DNA of 64,000 bases, from IMG/VR virus record IMGVR_UViG_3300048113_001121, positions 62,001 through 126,000 of that record; one strand, 5' to 3'. This document shows positions 1 through 9,204 of the stretch, in pieces; the stretch's first letter is position 1, and each line of letters begins with the position of its first letter. The DNA comes from a virus. Made by a program: the position numbers and the translations under genes. A model generated the notes under the pieces. It saw only the letters and a program-made list of their open reading frames with translations, did no database searches and was not told the DNA's origin.

Positions 1-71
1 TTTAACGCGTAAGGGGTATCTTTTACACACCTAGCATATTCCAATAAAACTTGCTCTCTTGATAGTCCCAT
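1..71 (-). CDS. Partial N-terminus, possible large terminase subunit
   Basis: Only the first 23 codons lie in the window; the gene runs off the left edge. The visible peptide starts MGLSREQVLLEYARC and continues VKDTPYALK. The pattern of a short helix, a Cys and then a D-P/T-x-Y segment resembles the N-terminus of myovirus large terminases, where a similar segment precedes the ATPase domain. This is a resemblance only, because no Walker motif is inside the window. It lies just downstream of the scaffold-like minus-strand genes on the same strand, a fitting place for a packaging gene. Confidence 0.35.
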   Translation of the reverse strand, partial: MGLSREQVLLEYARCVKDTPYAL

Positions 72-91
72 CTATACATAATAAGTTTTTT

Positions 92-1363
92 TTATGATAA
101 AGAAATACCCAACCCGTCTAAAAGACCTGAAAGGTCATCATCATCGTCATCATCGTCATCGTCATACTGTGATATTGCATCTTCATAATCTTGAGACTTT
201 AATTCTTCTATAATCTCATCCACCATTTTAGCTACAATTTTTTTACCATCATCAGAACCAGACATAATCATTTTAGCAACATCGAAAAATTCATCAGTAG
301 TTAATGAAGAAAATCGTGAAAATAAATAATTTTGTATTTCTCTTAAATCGTCATCGTATAATTTTTCAGGATACGAAGCCATAAATTTTTCCCAAATTAC
401 TGGTCCTAATCGTAAATCCCATATTTCGTAAGGTAATGTATCTTGAGATGCCATAACCATATCCGCAGCTTTAGGGTCGTCAGGTAATCCTTGGGTACCT
501 AAGACTTCGTAAACACCTTTTAGAAGTTCATGTATCAATATAGGAAAAAACAATCCTTTAGCCTTTATAGTTGGTGGGTCAGTAGTATCATCAACTTCTT
601 CCTTACCTTCCATTCCTTGACCACTTTCAGCAGCTTTCATAACCATTTCATCTGGCATAATCCAGTATAATAAATCATTAACGGACATTAATACACCATA
701 TAAATTTAATAGTTTTGGGTCAAGTTTTTCTAACTCATCTTTAACTAAATGATACATGTAATGACCTTTTTTAGATGCTCCTTGAATTAAAGTGTTAATA
801 AAACGTCTTTTAGCCTTTTCTAAGTCAAACTTTTCAAAAGCGGCCATAAAATTCTCTAAATCATCTTCCGCTTCATTTTCTTCAACACCAAACTGGTCTA
901 AAACATCTTCGTCTTCAGGTTCTTCAGAATCCTTTCTCATTTTTGACATATCAATCTGACCTGGCATAGACGTTAATTCAACATCATATTGAAATGCATC
1001 ATCAGGTAATGATAATTCTTTTTTAACGACATCAACAGCCAATTGCTCCAAATAACCTTCATTATTTGACTCAATCTGTTTTACTTGTTTAACGGCTTGC
1101 ATCAACATACCCTGTAAATTCATTAACTGATTCTGAGTTACTTCATTTACACCTGTATATCTCTTAACTTTTTCAACTACATCACGAAATCTTTTTGATG
1201 CGACTAACTGTTCAAATGAATTATCTAATTCATCATTGTCTTTCCTCGGTAACCCCGGATTATCAGACATAGGTGTCTCACCTTTTTCTAATTTTGATTG
1301 AATTCCTTGGTCCATTCTTTCAGGACCATCATATTCGATTTGTTCTTTAATTTTTTTCTTCAT
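92..1363 (-). CDS. Acidic phage protein with C-terminal poly-Asp tract
   Basis: 423 residues of unknown function. The N-terminus has an IKEQ site at residues 5-8, a variant of the [IL]-x-E sites found on other late proteins here. The middle is helical, with a hydrophobic segment around residues 265-330 (LFFPILIHELLKGVYEVLG, then LPYEIWDLRLGPVIWEKF). The C-terminus carries eleven consecutive Asp residues before a short SGLLDGLG tail. It overlaps the upstream gene by 17 nt on the same strand, so the two are translationally linked. Position beside the terminase-like start and the acidic scaffold-like genes suggests a head assembly or virion role, which is an inference. Confidence 0.75.
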   Translation of the reverse strand: MKKKIKEQIEYDGPERMDQGIQSKLEKGETPMSDNPGLPRKDNDELDNSFEQLVASKRFRDVVEKVKRYTGVNEVTQNQLMNLQGMLMQAVKQVKQIESNNEGYLEQLAVDVVKKELSLPDDAFQYDVELTSMPGQIDMSKMRKDSEEPEDEDVLDQFGVEENEAEDDLENFMAAFEKFDLEKAKRRFINTLIQGASKKGHYMYHLVKDELEKLDPKLLNLYGVLMSVNDLLYWIMPDEMVMKAAESGQGMEGKEEVDDTTDPPTIKAKGLFFPILIHELLKGVYEVLGTQGLPDDPKAADMVMASQDTLPYEIWDLRLGPVIWEKFMASYPEKLYDDDLREIQNYLFSRFSSLTTDEFFDVAKMIMSGSDDGKKIVAKMVDEIIEELKSQDYEDAISQYDDDDDDDDDDLSGLLDGLGISLS

Positions 1364-2498
1364 CTTTAAATGATATATTTAGATTGTCAAATTTAAGAAA
1401 ATTTGGTAAGTCTTTATCCTCCACCTTAGCTTTAGGTGCTGGTTTGTGTTTCGGTTGGTAAGGATTTTTTCTCTTTGGTTTTGTACGAGTAGGTGTCTTC
1501 ACAGGAGCTTCTTTAGTCCCAGGTCCTTGTTCAATAATATCCATTAAATCTTTTTTAGTCATAGAAGGTTTATTTACATCTTTTATCAAAGATACAATAC
1601 TTTCTTCAATTTTTCTAATATTTTCTTTACGTTCCTTAATTTGTTTACCAACAGAACTAACACATGCATCAAATTTCTTCTCAGCGTTTTTCTTCCAAGT
1701 TTTTTTAGGTCCATACTTACCTTGTATACTATCCATACAAATGGCATACTCACTATCCTCTTCAAACATACCTAAAGTAGTCATAACAGGGCGTATAATA
1801 GTATCATCTACCTTTTTGCTCTTCTTCTTTTTCTTTTTACCCTTCTCTTCCGCAATACCCATACCGTCACCACCAGCTTTAGGATTAACTCCATAATTAG
1901 CGGGTCCGTCATCATTACCAACACTATTACCATCATAAGGGTTATAACCTGATTCTTTTTCTAATGAATTATCAGCATCTTTATCTTCTAATAGTTCATT
2001 ATCATCATCATGTAACTCATCGGCAGGTTCAAACATTTTAACTAACATGTTAAAGTTATCAGTAAAGTAACTTCTTAAATAAGCTCTTTTACCATGTACT
2101 ATTAATCCGTCTCTATCTGTTTCATACTCTTCCCAATCGTCCCAATAGAAATCAACTGCGTCTTCGACAGCGTCTTCTAATTCACGACTAAAAGGACTTG
2201 GCATTTTTTCGGGTTCACCTAATTGTTTGTGAATTGATTGATTGAAGAAATGTTGGTCAGAACTACCCCACTCATTTAATTCTTCTTCACCTAATTCATT
2301 GGATAGTTGTTGTGCCGACTGGTTGGCCATTGCAAGGTCATTTTTTATTTTTTCTGTCTTATCGCTAGTCGTGTCTTGTTCGTTAACTAGTTTCTTATGT
2401 AAAACACTGATTTGTTTACCGTCTAATTTCTTAAGGGTATTTAATTTAAATCCCTCCCTTAATAAGTCCATTATTTTAAATTTACTTTTCATCTTCAA
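1347..2498 (-). CDS. Probable late/virion protein, Lys/Pro-rich tail
   Basis: 383 residues, function unknown. The N-terminal 45 residues hold LLREG, then TLKKLDGKQISVLHKKL and VNEQ, which gives two [LV]-x-E sites around a predicted helix, the same layout as other tagged proteins here. Then come a helical part, a low-complexity Asp/Gly/Asn stretch, a basic run KGKKKKKKSKK near residue 220, a conserved-looking domain with two Cys (CMDSIQGKYGPKK and DACVSSVGKQI), and a Lys/Pro-rich linker near the end. It sits between two overlapping minus-strand genes (17 nt on each side). Confidence 0.75.
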   Translation of the reverse strand: MKMKSKFKIMDLLREGFKLNTLKKLDGKQISVLHKKLVNEQDTTSDKTEKIKNDLAMANQSAQQLSNELGEEELNEWGSSDQHFFNQSIHKQLGEPEKMPSPFSRELEDAVEDAVDFYWDDWEEYETDRDGLIVHGKRAYLRSYFTDNFNMLVKMFEPADELHDDDNELLEDKDADNSLEKESGYNPYDGNSVGNDDGPANYGVNPKAGGDGMGIAEEKGKKKKKKSKKVDDTIIRPVMTTLGMFEEDSEYAICMDSIQGKYGPKKTWKKNAEKKFDACVSSVGKQIKERKENIRKIEESIVSLIKDVNKPSMTKKDLMDIIEQGPGTKEAPVKTPTRTKPKRKNPYQPKHKPAPKAKVEDKDLPNFLKFDNLNISFKDEEKN

Positions 2499-2892
2499 TA
2501 AAACTTTTTTCGTAACTTAATACGATATCTCTTTCATATAGTTTATCTTCTACAGATTTAACACTATCTCCGTAACCGAAAACTAATCTTTTAAATTTAT
2601 CATTTATAATCGAGTCACTATCTTCATTTTCCCACGCTAAAGATATAACTCCATCAATCGAATCATATACACCAAAAAAGTCAGAATCTTGTATTAAATG
2701 TAAATCAATGTTTACGTTTCTTAAAACACCAACTTTCTTTATATATTGAATATGGGGTGGTGAAGGGTTACCATTAGCTGGTTGTGCGTCCCATTCATCA
2801 CCCCATACATCGTCTACATCTGAAAAGATGAATTCGTATATATTATCCCCTTTATAATTGGGACCTAATTCATTTATATAAACTAATTTCAT
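2482..2892 (-). CDS. Conserved-looking phage protein of unknown function
   Basis: 136 residues starting MKLVYINELGPNYKGDNIYE, a hydrophobic start with an INE site at 6-8 and then an alpha/beta sequence rich in Asp and aromatic residues. No catalytic motif is visible. Its start lies 4 nt inside the upstream scaffold-like gene and its end 17 nt inside the next gene, so it belongs to one operon with them. It may be a head or packaging accessory protein, judged from position only. Confidence 0.75.
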   Translation of the reverse strand: MKLVYINELGPNYKGDNIYEFIFSDVDDVWGDEWDAQPANGNPSPPHIQYIKKVGVLRNVNIDLHLIQDSDFFGVYDSIDGVISLAWENEDSDSIINDKFKRLVFGYGDSVKSVEDKLYERDIVLSYEKSFIEDEK

Positions 2893-4103
2893 AGTAACTC
2901 ACCTTTAGAAGTTACTTTAAATTGTTTTTTACCAGATTCAAAAATTAAATTTCCTTTATTAGTTTTACCTAAAAATTTAATATTAGTATTTTCTTTAAGT
3001 ATAAACTCTGAAGTTAATTCCTGTTCAATACTCTCTGATAATCTTTTTATTTCTTTTTTAACTGATATATTGTTAACTTTCTCAGCTAAGAATTTCTTAA
3101 TTTTTTTAGATTCTGTAATCTTTTTTTCACCATCGGTAACTACAAAGTACTTTTCTAATACCTTATCAACTTTTGACTCACCAAATATTTCATCAACCAT
3201 AGATTTCATAGAATCACCTTCAGCCATTTCACCTTCAGGTTCTTCCATATCCATATCCATATCTAAGTCTAAATCTAAATCTAATTCATCATCACCAGAT
3301 TCAACATCAATATCAACTTCACCTTCCATATCATAATCAGTTTCATCTTCTTCAAAATTAGCTAAAATATCTTCTTTATCTTCTTCAGAAAGTTTGTCTA
3401 ATTCAACTGCAGATATAATTGAATTTAAAACGTACTTAATGTCTTCAGAGGATAATCCTTGATTTTTATCGTAAGTTCTTAGTTTCTGTCCTATTTTACC
3501 TGTTAATTTTTGAATTACCTTGAATGAGCTCTCTTCATCTTCAACCTCAACCTCAACTTCTTCTTCTTCAGTATCATCTAAATCTAAATCCATATCTAAA
3601 TCATCAACACTTTCTTCAGAATCCATATCCATATCAACATCCATATCAACATCCATATCTAAATCCGCTTCAGGTTCCATTGATGGTTCATCAACATCGA
3701 TATCAACGTCAACTTTAGGTTCTGGTGTTTTTAAAACAAATTTCTTTTGTTCACCTATAATGTTAACTCCTTCAGTATTTTCATGTATTCTATTAAGTTC
3801 ACCAGCAATAAGATTCACTTTTTTCATTGCTTGAGAAAATGATTTGTAATGTTTACGGTTCTGCATTGGTTCGTTATAATCAAGTTCTGATTCACTTATA
3901 CCAACTTTTACTACGTATCCTGTTTTTTCTTTTACAATTCCGTAGTACTTTCCATCGGCCATCTGAATTGAATAGTCGGCTTTGGAGTTTTTGTTTTCAC
4001 TTAAAGTAGTGGGTTTTGAACCATAATTAGAAATCTCAAGAATTCTACTAATTTGTTCTTGACCTTCTAATTTCTCACTACCTAGAGGTTTTAAATCTGC
4101 CAT
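2889..4103 (-). CDS. Acidic scaffold/prohead-core-like protein
   Basis: 404 residues. An N-terminal alpha/beta part (residues 1-125) is followed by two very acidic low-complexity blocks built from DMDVD and DLDLD units (about 130-190 and 255-300). Between them is a helical segment, LTGKIGQKLRTYDKNQGLSS plus EDIKYVLNSIISAVELDKLS, of a kind seen in prohead core or scaffold proteins of large myoviruses. The C-terminus (330-404) is helical and then beta. Acidic repeats, abundance of helix and the neighbours suggest a scaffold or core function. It overlaps the next gene by 4 nt. The acidic DNA repeats produce Ser-rich open frames on the other strand that are not genes. Confidence 0.75.
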   Translation of the reverse strand: MADLKPLGSEKLEGQEQISRILEISNYGSKPTTLSENKNSKADYSIQMADGKYYGIVKEKTGYVVKVGISESELDYNEPMQNRKHYKSFSQAMKKVNLIAGELNRIHENTEGVNIIGEQKKFVLKTPEPKVDVDIDVDEPSMEPEADLDMDVDMDVDMDMDSEESVDDLDMDLDLDDTEEEEVEVEVEDEESSFKVIQKLTGKIGQKLRTYDKNQGLSSEDIKYVLNSIISAVELDKLSEEDKEDILANFEEDETDYDMEGEVDIDVESGDDELDLDLDLDMDMDMEEPEGEMAEGDSMKSMVDEIFGESKVDKVLEKYFVVTDGEKKITESKKIKKFLAEKVNNISVKKEIKRLSESIEQELTSEFILKENTNIKFLGKTNKGNLIFESGKKQFKVTSKGELL

Positions 4104-4132
4104 ATCTCTATATTTTTAATATTTTTTAATTT

Positions 4133-4291
4133 TTAATTATATAAACCATTAACTCCACCCAATCTAACAGTGTCGCACTGAGTAATTGATTGATTTTTAT
4201 CGTTCACATATGTAGCATGCATTGGTGTAAATGAGGTTGTCCCACTCACAGGTATTGTGTATTCTGTCGATGTACATCCAGTTTGTGCCAT
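4133..4291 (-). CDS. Small unknown protein, 52 aa
   Basis: An open frame of 53 codons starting MAQTGCTSTEYTIPVSGTTS and ending VRLGGVNGLYN. Two Cys and many Thr/Ser suggest a small beta protein, perhaps a minor structural component. A late-type box (TATTTATT) lies 13 nt before the start, and the frame fills the gap upstream of the scaffold-like gene on the same strand, so it probably heads that operon. It is too short for most gene finders. Confidence 0.6.
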   Translation of the reverse strand: MAQTGCTSTEYTIPVSGTTSFTPMHATYVNDKNQSITQCDTVRLGGVNGLYN

Positions 4292-4304
4292 AATAGTTTT
4301 TTAT

Positions 4305-4312
4305 AATAAATA
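4305..4312 (-). promoter_or_regulatory. Late-type box TATTTATT
   Basis: Gap of 13 nt to the start of the 52-aa protein. It probably drives the whole operon that reads through to position 92. Confidence 0.6.
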
Positions 4313-4364
4313 TACCGTAAGTTAAGAATTTCCATTTTTTCTTAGCCTACGTTATAATTATAGT

Positions 4365-5108
4365 TTATTTTTGCTCAGATAAAGAAAGACGATTATCAAT
4401 AACATCATTCTGAAAATCGAATAGTTTCTGTATATATCCATTCCTTCTTAGATATTTAAAAACTAAATTCTCATAAGAGTATTCACCCTCTTTTTCTAAA
4501 CCACAACCTCTATATTTTTTTAACTTATCTTTTACTTTTTGTATTTTCTCTAAAGAAGTCTCTAAATCATCATCCGATTCTTCAACATCATCAATCACTA
4601 AATCTATTATGTCTTCCCACTGCTCAACCTTATCAGTAATAATTTTTTTATTGATATTAACCTCCTCTTTAGTAGGTTCAACTAACCATTCATTAAATAA
4701 TACTGAATACACCCCTGTTGATATGTGTGGTTCATTTATATCTTGAACATATAGTTCAACTTCATAACCTTTAACGGTTATATCGTGTGTGGAGTTAAAT
4801 AATGTTTTTTTTAGTTTAAATAAGTCCTTATAAAGTTCCTTTTCATTTCCTGACTCATTAAAGTCATACATAATGTGTAAATCTATATCTGAAAATTCGG
4901 ACCAATTGTAATTAGATAGTGACCCGGTCATTGTTATATCTTGTATAAAAATGTCGTAATCTAAAAACTCAATGAATTTATTAGCGATTTCGATTAACTG
5001 TAAACGAATTTCTTCTTTCATCACGGCATTTGTAGGGTCATCAGGATTATCCCAAATAGTGGGATTTAACTCATCTTTTACATCAAAACTAGAAATTATA
5101 TTATCCAT
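4365..5108 (-). CDS. Nucleotidyltransferase-domain protein
   Basis: 247 residues. The segment TGSLSNYNWSEFSDIDLHI (about residues 61-79) fits the DNA polymerase beta-like nucleotidyltransferase signature: a G-S motif, a spacer and D-x-D metal ligands, followed by VELYVQD as a likely third acidic strand. The family transfers a nucleotide to a protein, RNA or small molecule; the substrate is unknown. The C-terminal 90 residues are helical and charged. It has its own late-type box 3 nt before the ATG, so it may act late or be carried by the virion. Confidence 0.75.
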   Translation of the reverse strand: MDNIISSFDVKDELNPTIWDNPDDPTNAVMKEEIRLQLIEIANKFIEFLDYDIFIQDITMTGSLSNYNWSEFSDIDLHIMYDFNESGNEKELYKDLFKLKKTLFNSTHDITVKGYEVELYVQDINEPHISTGVYSVLFNEWLVEPTKEEVNINKKIITDKVEQWEDIIDLVIDDVEESDDDLETSLEKIQKVKDKLKKYRGCGLEKEGEYSYENLVFKYLRRNGYIQKLFDFQNDVIDNRLSLSEQK

Positions 5109-5111
5109 GTT

Positions 5112-5119
5112 TATAAATA
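5112..5119 (-). promoter_or_regulatory. Late-type box TATTTATA
   Basis: The box ends 3 nt before the ATG of the nucleotidyltransferase gene, so the mRNA is probably leaderless. Confidence 0.65.
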
Positions 5120-5129
5120 GTGAGTTTTA

Positions 5130-5378
5130 TTACTTTGTTAATTTTTTATATTTGTATTTCCTTCCTATCTCTTTATTAAAGAATCCTCCTTGAGATTCTG
5201 CCATTCTAAATTTAGTATACATTGAGTGTGGTACTTTTTCGTATTCGTACTCCATACCATTTTTAAATGTTACCACTAACTTCTCATTAGAGGTATTATA
5301 AACTGTCTTTTTTAAGTTAGATGAGTCAATTTCATTTATGATTAATTTCCCTTCTATTTTTTCATTTTTAATTGCCAT
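5130..5378 (-). CDS. KTSC domain protein
   Basis: 82 residues. IDSSNLKKTVYNTSNEKLVV followed by FKNGMEYEYEKVPHSMYTKF and a C-terminal SQGGFFNKEIGRKYKYKKL matches the KTSC domain, a small alpha/beta domain named after the KTSC sequence of lysyl-tRNA synthetase-associated proteins and common in phages. Its biochemical role is not established. The ATG lies upstream of the nucleotidyltransferase gene on the same strand. No clear promoter box lies next to it; a TATTTATA-like sequence at 5411-5418 overlaps the terminator of the preceding gene. Confidence 0.8.
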   Translation of the reverse strand: MAIKNEKIEGKLIINEIDSSNLKKTVYNTSNEKLVVTFKNGMEYEYEKVPHSMYTKFRMAESQGGFFNKEIGRKYKYKKLTK

Positions 5379-5410
5379 AATATATTTTTTTAATAAGTAT
5401 AGGAATAATA

Positions 5411-5441
5411 TATAAATAAAAAACCCTCCGTATGGAGGGTT
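5411..5441 (-). terminator. Rho-independent terminator
   Basis: On the minus strand AACCCTCC and GGAGGGTT pair over an ATAC loop and are followed by TTTTATTTATA. It lies directly after the stop codon of the UVR-motif gene. Confidence 0.85.
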
Positions 5442-5446
5442 CTTTA

Positions 5447-5800
5447 TTACTTTCTTAAGTTTTTAATTTTATCCCTAAGTTTAATCGATTCTTCAAAATT
5501 CTCTTCAGTAATAGAAATACCTAATTTTTCTTTTAAGTCTTTTATTTCTTTTCCATTTTTTTCCAAGTTTTTAATTTTGTCTCTAAGTTCAACCGCTAAT
5601 TCAAAATTTTCTTCTGATATAGCATTATCTAATTCTTTTTTTAATTGATTCGTATTATTATCGGTAGTACTCGTAGTCGATTTACTATCGTAATAAAAAA
5701 TGTATCCATTAGGTCCTACTTTATAGTAAGTTGGTTTTATTTCATTAAAGAATGAGTCAAACTCATCGAATAGTTCATTAAATTTTCTTTTTCCAAACAT
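5447..5800 (-). CDS. UVR-motif protein, possible ClpC adaptor
   Basis: 117 residues when started at MFGKRKFNELFDEF; an in-frame ATG 15 codons upstream overlaps promoter sequence and is less likely. After an N-terminal part and a Ser/Thr-rich linker come two UVR motifs: LKKELDNAISEENFELAVEL followed by RDKIKNLE, and a second copy ending EESIKLRDKIKNLRK. UVR motifs are coiled-coil protein-binding elements of UvrB, UvrC, ClpC and the ClpC co-activator McsA. The gene is divergent from the phage clpC, 210 nt away, so a role in ClpC function is plausible. The zinc-binding Cys pairs of McsA are absent, so it is not a standard McsA. Confidence 0.75.
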   Translation of the reverse strand: MFGKRKFNELFDEFDSFFNEIKPTYYKVGPNGYIFYYDSKSTTSTTDNNTNQLKKELDNAISEENFELAVELRDKIKNLEKNGKEIKDLKEKLGISITEENFEESIKLRDKIKNLRK

Positions 5801-5827
5801 ATTATTAGTTTTTTTTATTTTATTGTT

Positions 5828-5835
5828 TATCTTTG
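5828..5835 (+). promoter_or_regulatory. Host-like -7 element TATCTTTG
   Basis: Fits the Bacteroidetes TAnnTTTG element and points toward clpC, which begins about 175 nt downstream. Confidence 0.6.
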
Positions 5836-5845
5836 TACTTAACAA

Positions 5846-6010
5846 ATGGCAAAAAACGTACCATAAGTTATATAATGTCCATATGACTCATCATTATAGA
5901 GGAATAGTGACATAATGACAGTTAACCTAAATTTAATATGACAAAATGTCAAGTAGTTGATAAACGAACAATTTTTGTTATATTAGTAATGATAAATTAA
6001 TTAATATAAT
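5846..6010 (+). other. clpC leader region with minute open frames
   Basis: A 165-nt stretch between the promoter and clpC. It holds several tiny ATG frames, such as MAKNVP-stop at 5846-5866 and others of 8-20 codons, but no protein-size gene. They could be chance in AT-rich DNA, or a regulatory leader. No strong hairpin was found. Confidence 0.3.
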
Positions 6011-8029
6011 ATGATAGAAGAAGTAGACCCAAACGAAAAGGGTGGTCGTAACCCTAAAGAAGTGAGTAACTCTAAAACACCTGTGTTAGATAATTTTTCT
6101 CGTGACCTAATTAAACATGCTGAACAAGGTAAACTTGACCCTGTTGTTGGTCGTGAGAGAGAAATTAATCGTATCGCACAAATCCTTTCCCGTAGAAAGA
6201 AAAACAACCCAATTATCATTGGTGAACCAGGAGCGGGTAAAACTGCCATAGTAGAAGGTTTAGCTATGAAAATTTTTGAAGGTGATTGTCCTCAAAACTT
6301 ATGTGATAAAAGAATAGTATCATTAGATATGACATCTATTGTCGCTGGAACTAAATATCGTGGACAATTTGAAGAAAGATTAAAAGTTATCTTAGATGAG
6401 TTATATGAAAACCCTGAAATAATTGTCTTCATTGATGAGATACACACTATTATTGGTGCAGGTAACTCTTCAGGTTCGTTAGATGCGTCTAATATATTTA
6501 AACCGGCATTAGCAAGGGGTGAACTCCAATGTATTGGGGCAACAACTCTTGATGAGTATCGAGAGAATATTGAAAAGGATGGTGCACTTGAGCGTCGTTT
6601 TCAGAAAGTAGTAGTTGACGGTGCAACACCTAAAGAGACATTAATAATTTTACAGAATTTAAAATCAAGGTATGAATTTCATCATAAAGTAAGTTATAGT
6701 GATGAATCATTAGAGGCTTGTGTGACCTTAGCAGATAGATATATTACTGATAGAGAATTTCCTGATAAGGCAATTGATATTATGGATGAGGTAGGTGCCA
6801 GTGCGCAAATCAATGTTAAATTACCTGAAGTTATTGAAAAGTTGAAGGAACAAGCATCATCTATAAAAGATGAGAAAATACAAGTCGTGAAATCTCAACA
6901 ATATGAGAAAGCAGCAGAACTTAGGGATAAGGAGAAAAAGATTCTAAAGAAATTAGATTCGGAAAAGGTTAAGTTTGAAAAACAAAAGGATGTTACACGT
7001 AAACCAATAACTGAAGATATGGTTTATAATGTAGTTGCAACTATGACTAAAATTCCAGTTAGTCGTTTAAACAATGATGAAAAAGAATCTTTACTAAATC
7101 TTGAAGATAATCTCAATACCACAGTAATTGGTCAAGAATTGGCGGTTCAAAAGATTTCAAAGGCGATACGTAGAAATCGTGTAGGAATTAAAGACCCAAA
7201 TAGACCAATAGGTTCTTTTATCTTCTTAGGTTCTACCGGTATAGGTAAAACTCATTTAGCTAAACAATTAGCTAAAGAAATTTTTGGAGATGAGGATGCG
7301 TTAATAAGAATGGATATGTCTGAATATCAAGAAAAATATACGATGTCTAGACTTATTGGTTCACCTCCCGGATATGTCGGTCATGACCAAGGAGGACAAT
7401 TAACTGAAGCAGTTAAGAATAAACCATATTCCGTAGTTTTGTTTGATGAAATTGAAAAGGCTAATAAAGATATATTCTCACTACTCTTACAAATGATGGA
7501 TGATGGTCACCTTACAGATAGTTTCGGTCGTAAAATAAATTTCAAAAATTGTTTGATAATTATGACTTCTAACTTAGGAGTTAAAAAACTTCAAGATTTC
7601 GGTACAGGTGTTGGTTTTGAAACAACAAACAGAATGTCGAATAATGAAGAAATGAAAAAAGCTCTCCTTCAAAAAGAGTTAAAAAATCATTTTACTCCTG
7701 AATTTTTAAATCGTGTTGACGAAGTGGTGGTATTTAACCCACTAAAAGAAAAAGAAGTTTCACAAATAGTTGAGATTGAATTACTAAAATTAACAACACG
7801 TTTAGAAGATATGAACTACAATATCACTATTAGTGATACGGTTAAAGAATTTATTTCAAATGTTGGATTTGATGAAAAATATGGGGCACGTCCGATTAAA
7901 AGAGCAATTCAAGAAAAGATTGAAGACTTAATATCTGAAGAAGTTTTACGTGGTACAATCACTGAAGACAAACCATTTGTTCTTGATATGAAAGATGAAG
8001 AAGAACTTATTGTAAAGAAAGGGAATTAA
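6011..8029 (+). CDS. clpC: ClpC-type AAA+ unfoldase lacking the N domain
   Basis: 672 residues, shorter than host ClpC (about 810-850) because the N-terminal Clp repeat domain is missing; homology begins at the linker [20 protein letters not shown]. Both ATPase modules are intact: Walker A at 71-79 (GEPGAGKTA), Walker B FIDE at 140-143, pore loop KYRG at 115-118, second Walker A GSTGIGKT at 407-414, Walker B LFDE at 477-480, pore loop GYVG at 454-457. The middle domain has a UVR-like segment, [15 protein letters not shown] (296-310). A VGF tripeptide at 534-536 sits where ClpP-binding unfoldases have their IGF/LGF/VGF docking loop. It should unfold proteins and feed them into ClpP, which is encoded at 48121. 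Confidence 0.93.
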   Translation: MIEEVDPNEKGGRNPKEVSNSKTPVLDNFSRDLIKHAEQGKLDPVVGREREINRIAQILSRRKKNNPIIIGEPGAGKTAIVEGLAMKIFEGDCPQNLCDKRIVSLDMTSIVAGTKYRGQFEERLKVILDELYENPEIIVFIDEIHTIIGAGNSSGSLDASNIFKPALARGELQCIGATTLDEYRENIEKDGALERRFQKVVVDGATPKETLIILQNLKSRYEFHHKVSYSDESLEACVTLADRYITDREFPDKAIDIMDEVGASAQINVKLPEVIEKLKEQASSIKDEKIQVVKSQQYEKAAELRDKEKKILKKLDSEKVKFEKQKDVTRKPITEDMVYNVVATMTKIPVSRLNNDEKESLLNLEDNLNTTVIGQELAVQKISKAIRRNRVGIKDPNRPIGSFIFLGSTGIGKTHLAKQLAKEIFGDEDALIRMDMSEYQEKYTMSRLIGSPPGYVGHDQGGQLTEAVKNKPYSVVLFDEIEKANKDIFSLLLQMMDDGHLTDSFGRKINFKNCLIIMTSNLGVKKLQDFGTGVGFETTNRMSNNEEMKKALLQKELKNHFTPEFLNRVDEVVVFNPLKEKEVSQIVEIELLKLTTRLEDMNYNITISDTVKEFISNVGFDEKYGARPIKRAIQEKIEDLISEEVLRGTITEDKPFVLDMKDEEELIVKKGN

Positions 8030-8045
8030 TTTTCCCTTTTCTTTT
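8018..8045 (+). terminator. Terminator of clpC
   Basis: AAAGGGAA and TTCCCTTT pair across TTAAT, followed by a T-rich run. The clpC stop codon lies inside the hairpin. Confidence 0.7.
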
Positions 8046-8064
8046 TTATTTGAAGAATAAATTG

Positions 8065-8072
8065 TATATTTG
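8065..8072 (+). promoter_or_regulatory. Host-like -7 element TATATTTG
   Basis: Followed by TACTC and 19 nt later the peptidase ATG at 8092. It argues against the in-frame ATG at 8050, which lies upstream of the promoter. Confidence 0.7.
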
Positions 8073-8091
8073 TACTCTAAATAATAAACAA

Positions 8092-9204
8092 ATGGATAAT
8101 ACACGACTCAATAGACTAAAAGACGTACTATCAGTACCAACAAAAACGTATCAGGAAGAAAATATGGTACAATACCTACGCGACGTATTGGATGCAATGC
8201 CCGATGTTGAGTATTATACTGACGACATGAATAATGTCTACGCCACTAAAGGTACTTTAAATGAGGGTGAGTATTATCCAATGTTTATTGCCCACACAGA
8301 CACAGTACATAGTTTGGTCGATGAAATAGTTGTTCAAGAAGAATCACTTATCAAACCCAACACCTTTGGACATACTTACGGTGATGAAGAATTTCTATCC
8401 CTAAAGGGTTATACACCAAACGGTAGTCCAACAGGTATTGGTGGAGATGATAAGTGTGGTGTTTTTATCGCATTAGAGCTTTTAAGAGCCCTACCCAAAG
8501 TTAAAGTTGGACTATTTGTGTCCGAAGAAACGGGGTGTCACGGTTCGAGTAAATGTGATATTAACTTCTTGAACGATGTGGGTTATGCGGTTCAATTTGA
8601 TGCACCTGGAAATAACTTAATTACTGAGGTATGTTCAGGAACAAGATTGTACGAAAAGGATGGGGATTTTATTAATAAAGCTTTACCACTTTTTAATGAA
8701 ATTATGGGGGTTAATGCCGACCCACAATCTCACCCATATACTGATGTCTCTCAGATTAAACGTAAAGGGGATTTTAGTTGTATTAATTTCTCATGTGGTT
8801 ATTACAATATGCACACAGAGAATGAATTTGTAGTTGTAGATGATGTTAACAGAGCGGTAGAATTTTCTATTAAATTAGTTAATAGACTTGAAAATAAGAA
8901 ATATATCTATGAGTACGAAAAACCTAATTATAACGACTACGGGACTCTATTTGATGTTAATGATGACGTTTTAGGTGAGTGGGACGACTATGAAGAAGAG
9001 ACCTATGAATTAGAAAATATCACAGTAACCGATTACAAAGAAGGGTTATCAATTGAATCTAAGTTTACTGGTGACGTTATCTATATGGATGAAAGTGAAG
9101 TGGGGGAACTCTATGAAATTTTAAGAGAAAAATTACTGTCAATGAATTATCAAGACGAACTTGATGAGGCTTCGGCAGAAGGTTCTACAAGATTTTTTAA
9201 TTAA
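8092..9204 (+). CDS. M20-family zinc peptidase (peptidase T-like)
   Basis: 370 residues from the ATG just behind a promoter. The metal ligands of the M20 family are visible: HTD at 68-70, the DD pair in GIGGDDKCG (119-120), EE in SEETG (145-146), an acidic residue in QFDAPG, and a His in MHTEN near the C-terminal end. The family includes di- and tripeptidases (PepV, PepT). The last 90 residues are a phage-specific acidic extension. Lying directly after clpC, it could break Clp-made peptides down to amino acids; that link is an inference. It converges with the next gene with 4 nt overlap. Confidence 0.85.
   Translation: MDNTRLNRLKDVLSVPTKTYQEENMVQYLRDVLDAMPDVEYYTDDMNNVYATKGTLNEGEYYPMFIAHTDTVHSLVDEIVVQEESLIKPNTFGHTYGDEEFLSLKGYTPNGSPTGIGGDDKCGVFIALELLRALPKVKVGLFVSEETGCHGSSKCDINFLNDVGYAVQFDAPGNNLITEVCSGTRLYEKDGDFINKALPLFNEIMGVNADPQSHPYTDVSQIKRKGDFSCINFSCGYYNMHTENEFVVVDDVNRAVEFSIKLVNRLENKKYIYEYEKPNYNDYGTLFDVNDDVLGEWDDYEEETYELENITVTDYKEGLSIESKFTGDVIYMDESEVGELYEILREKLLSMNYQDELDEASAEGSTRFFN

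Noticed and set aside
3070-3834. Ser/Ile-rich open frames on the plus strand
   Set aside because: They mirror the acidic Asp/Met repeats of the minus-strand scaffold-like gene; low complexity and no promoter.
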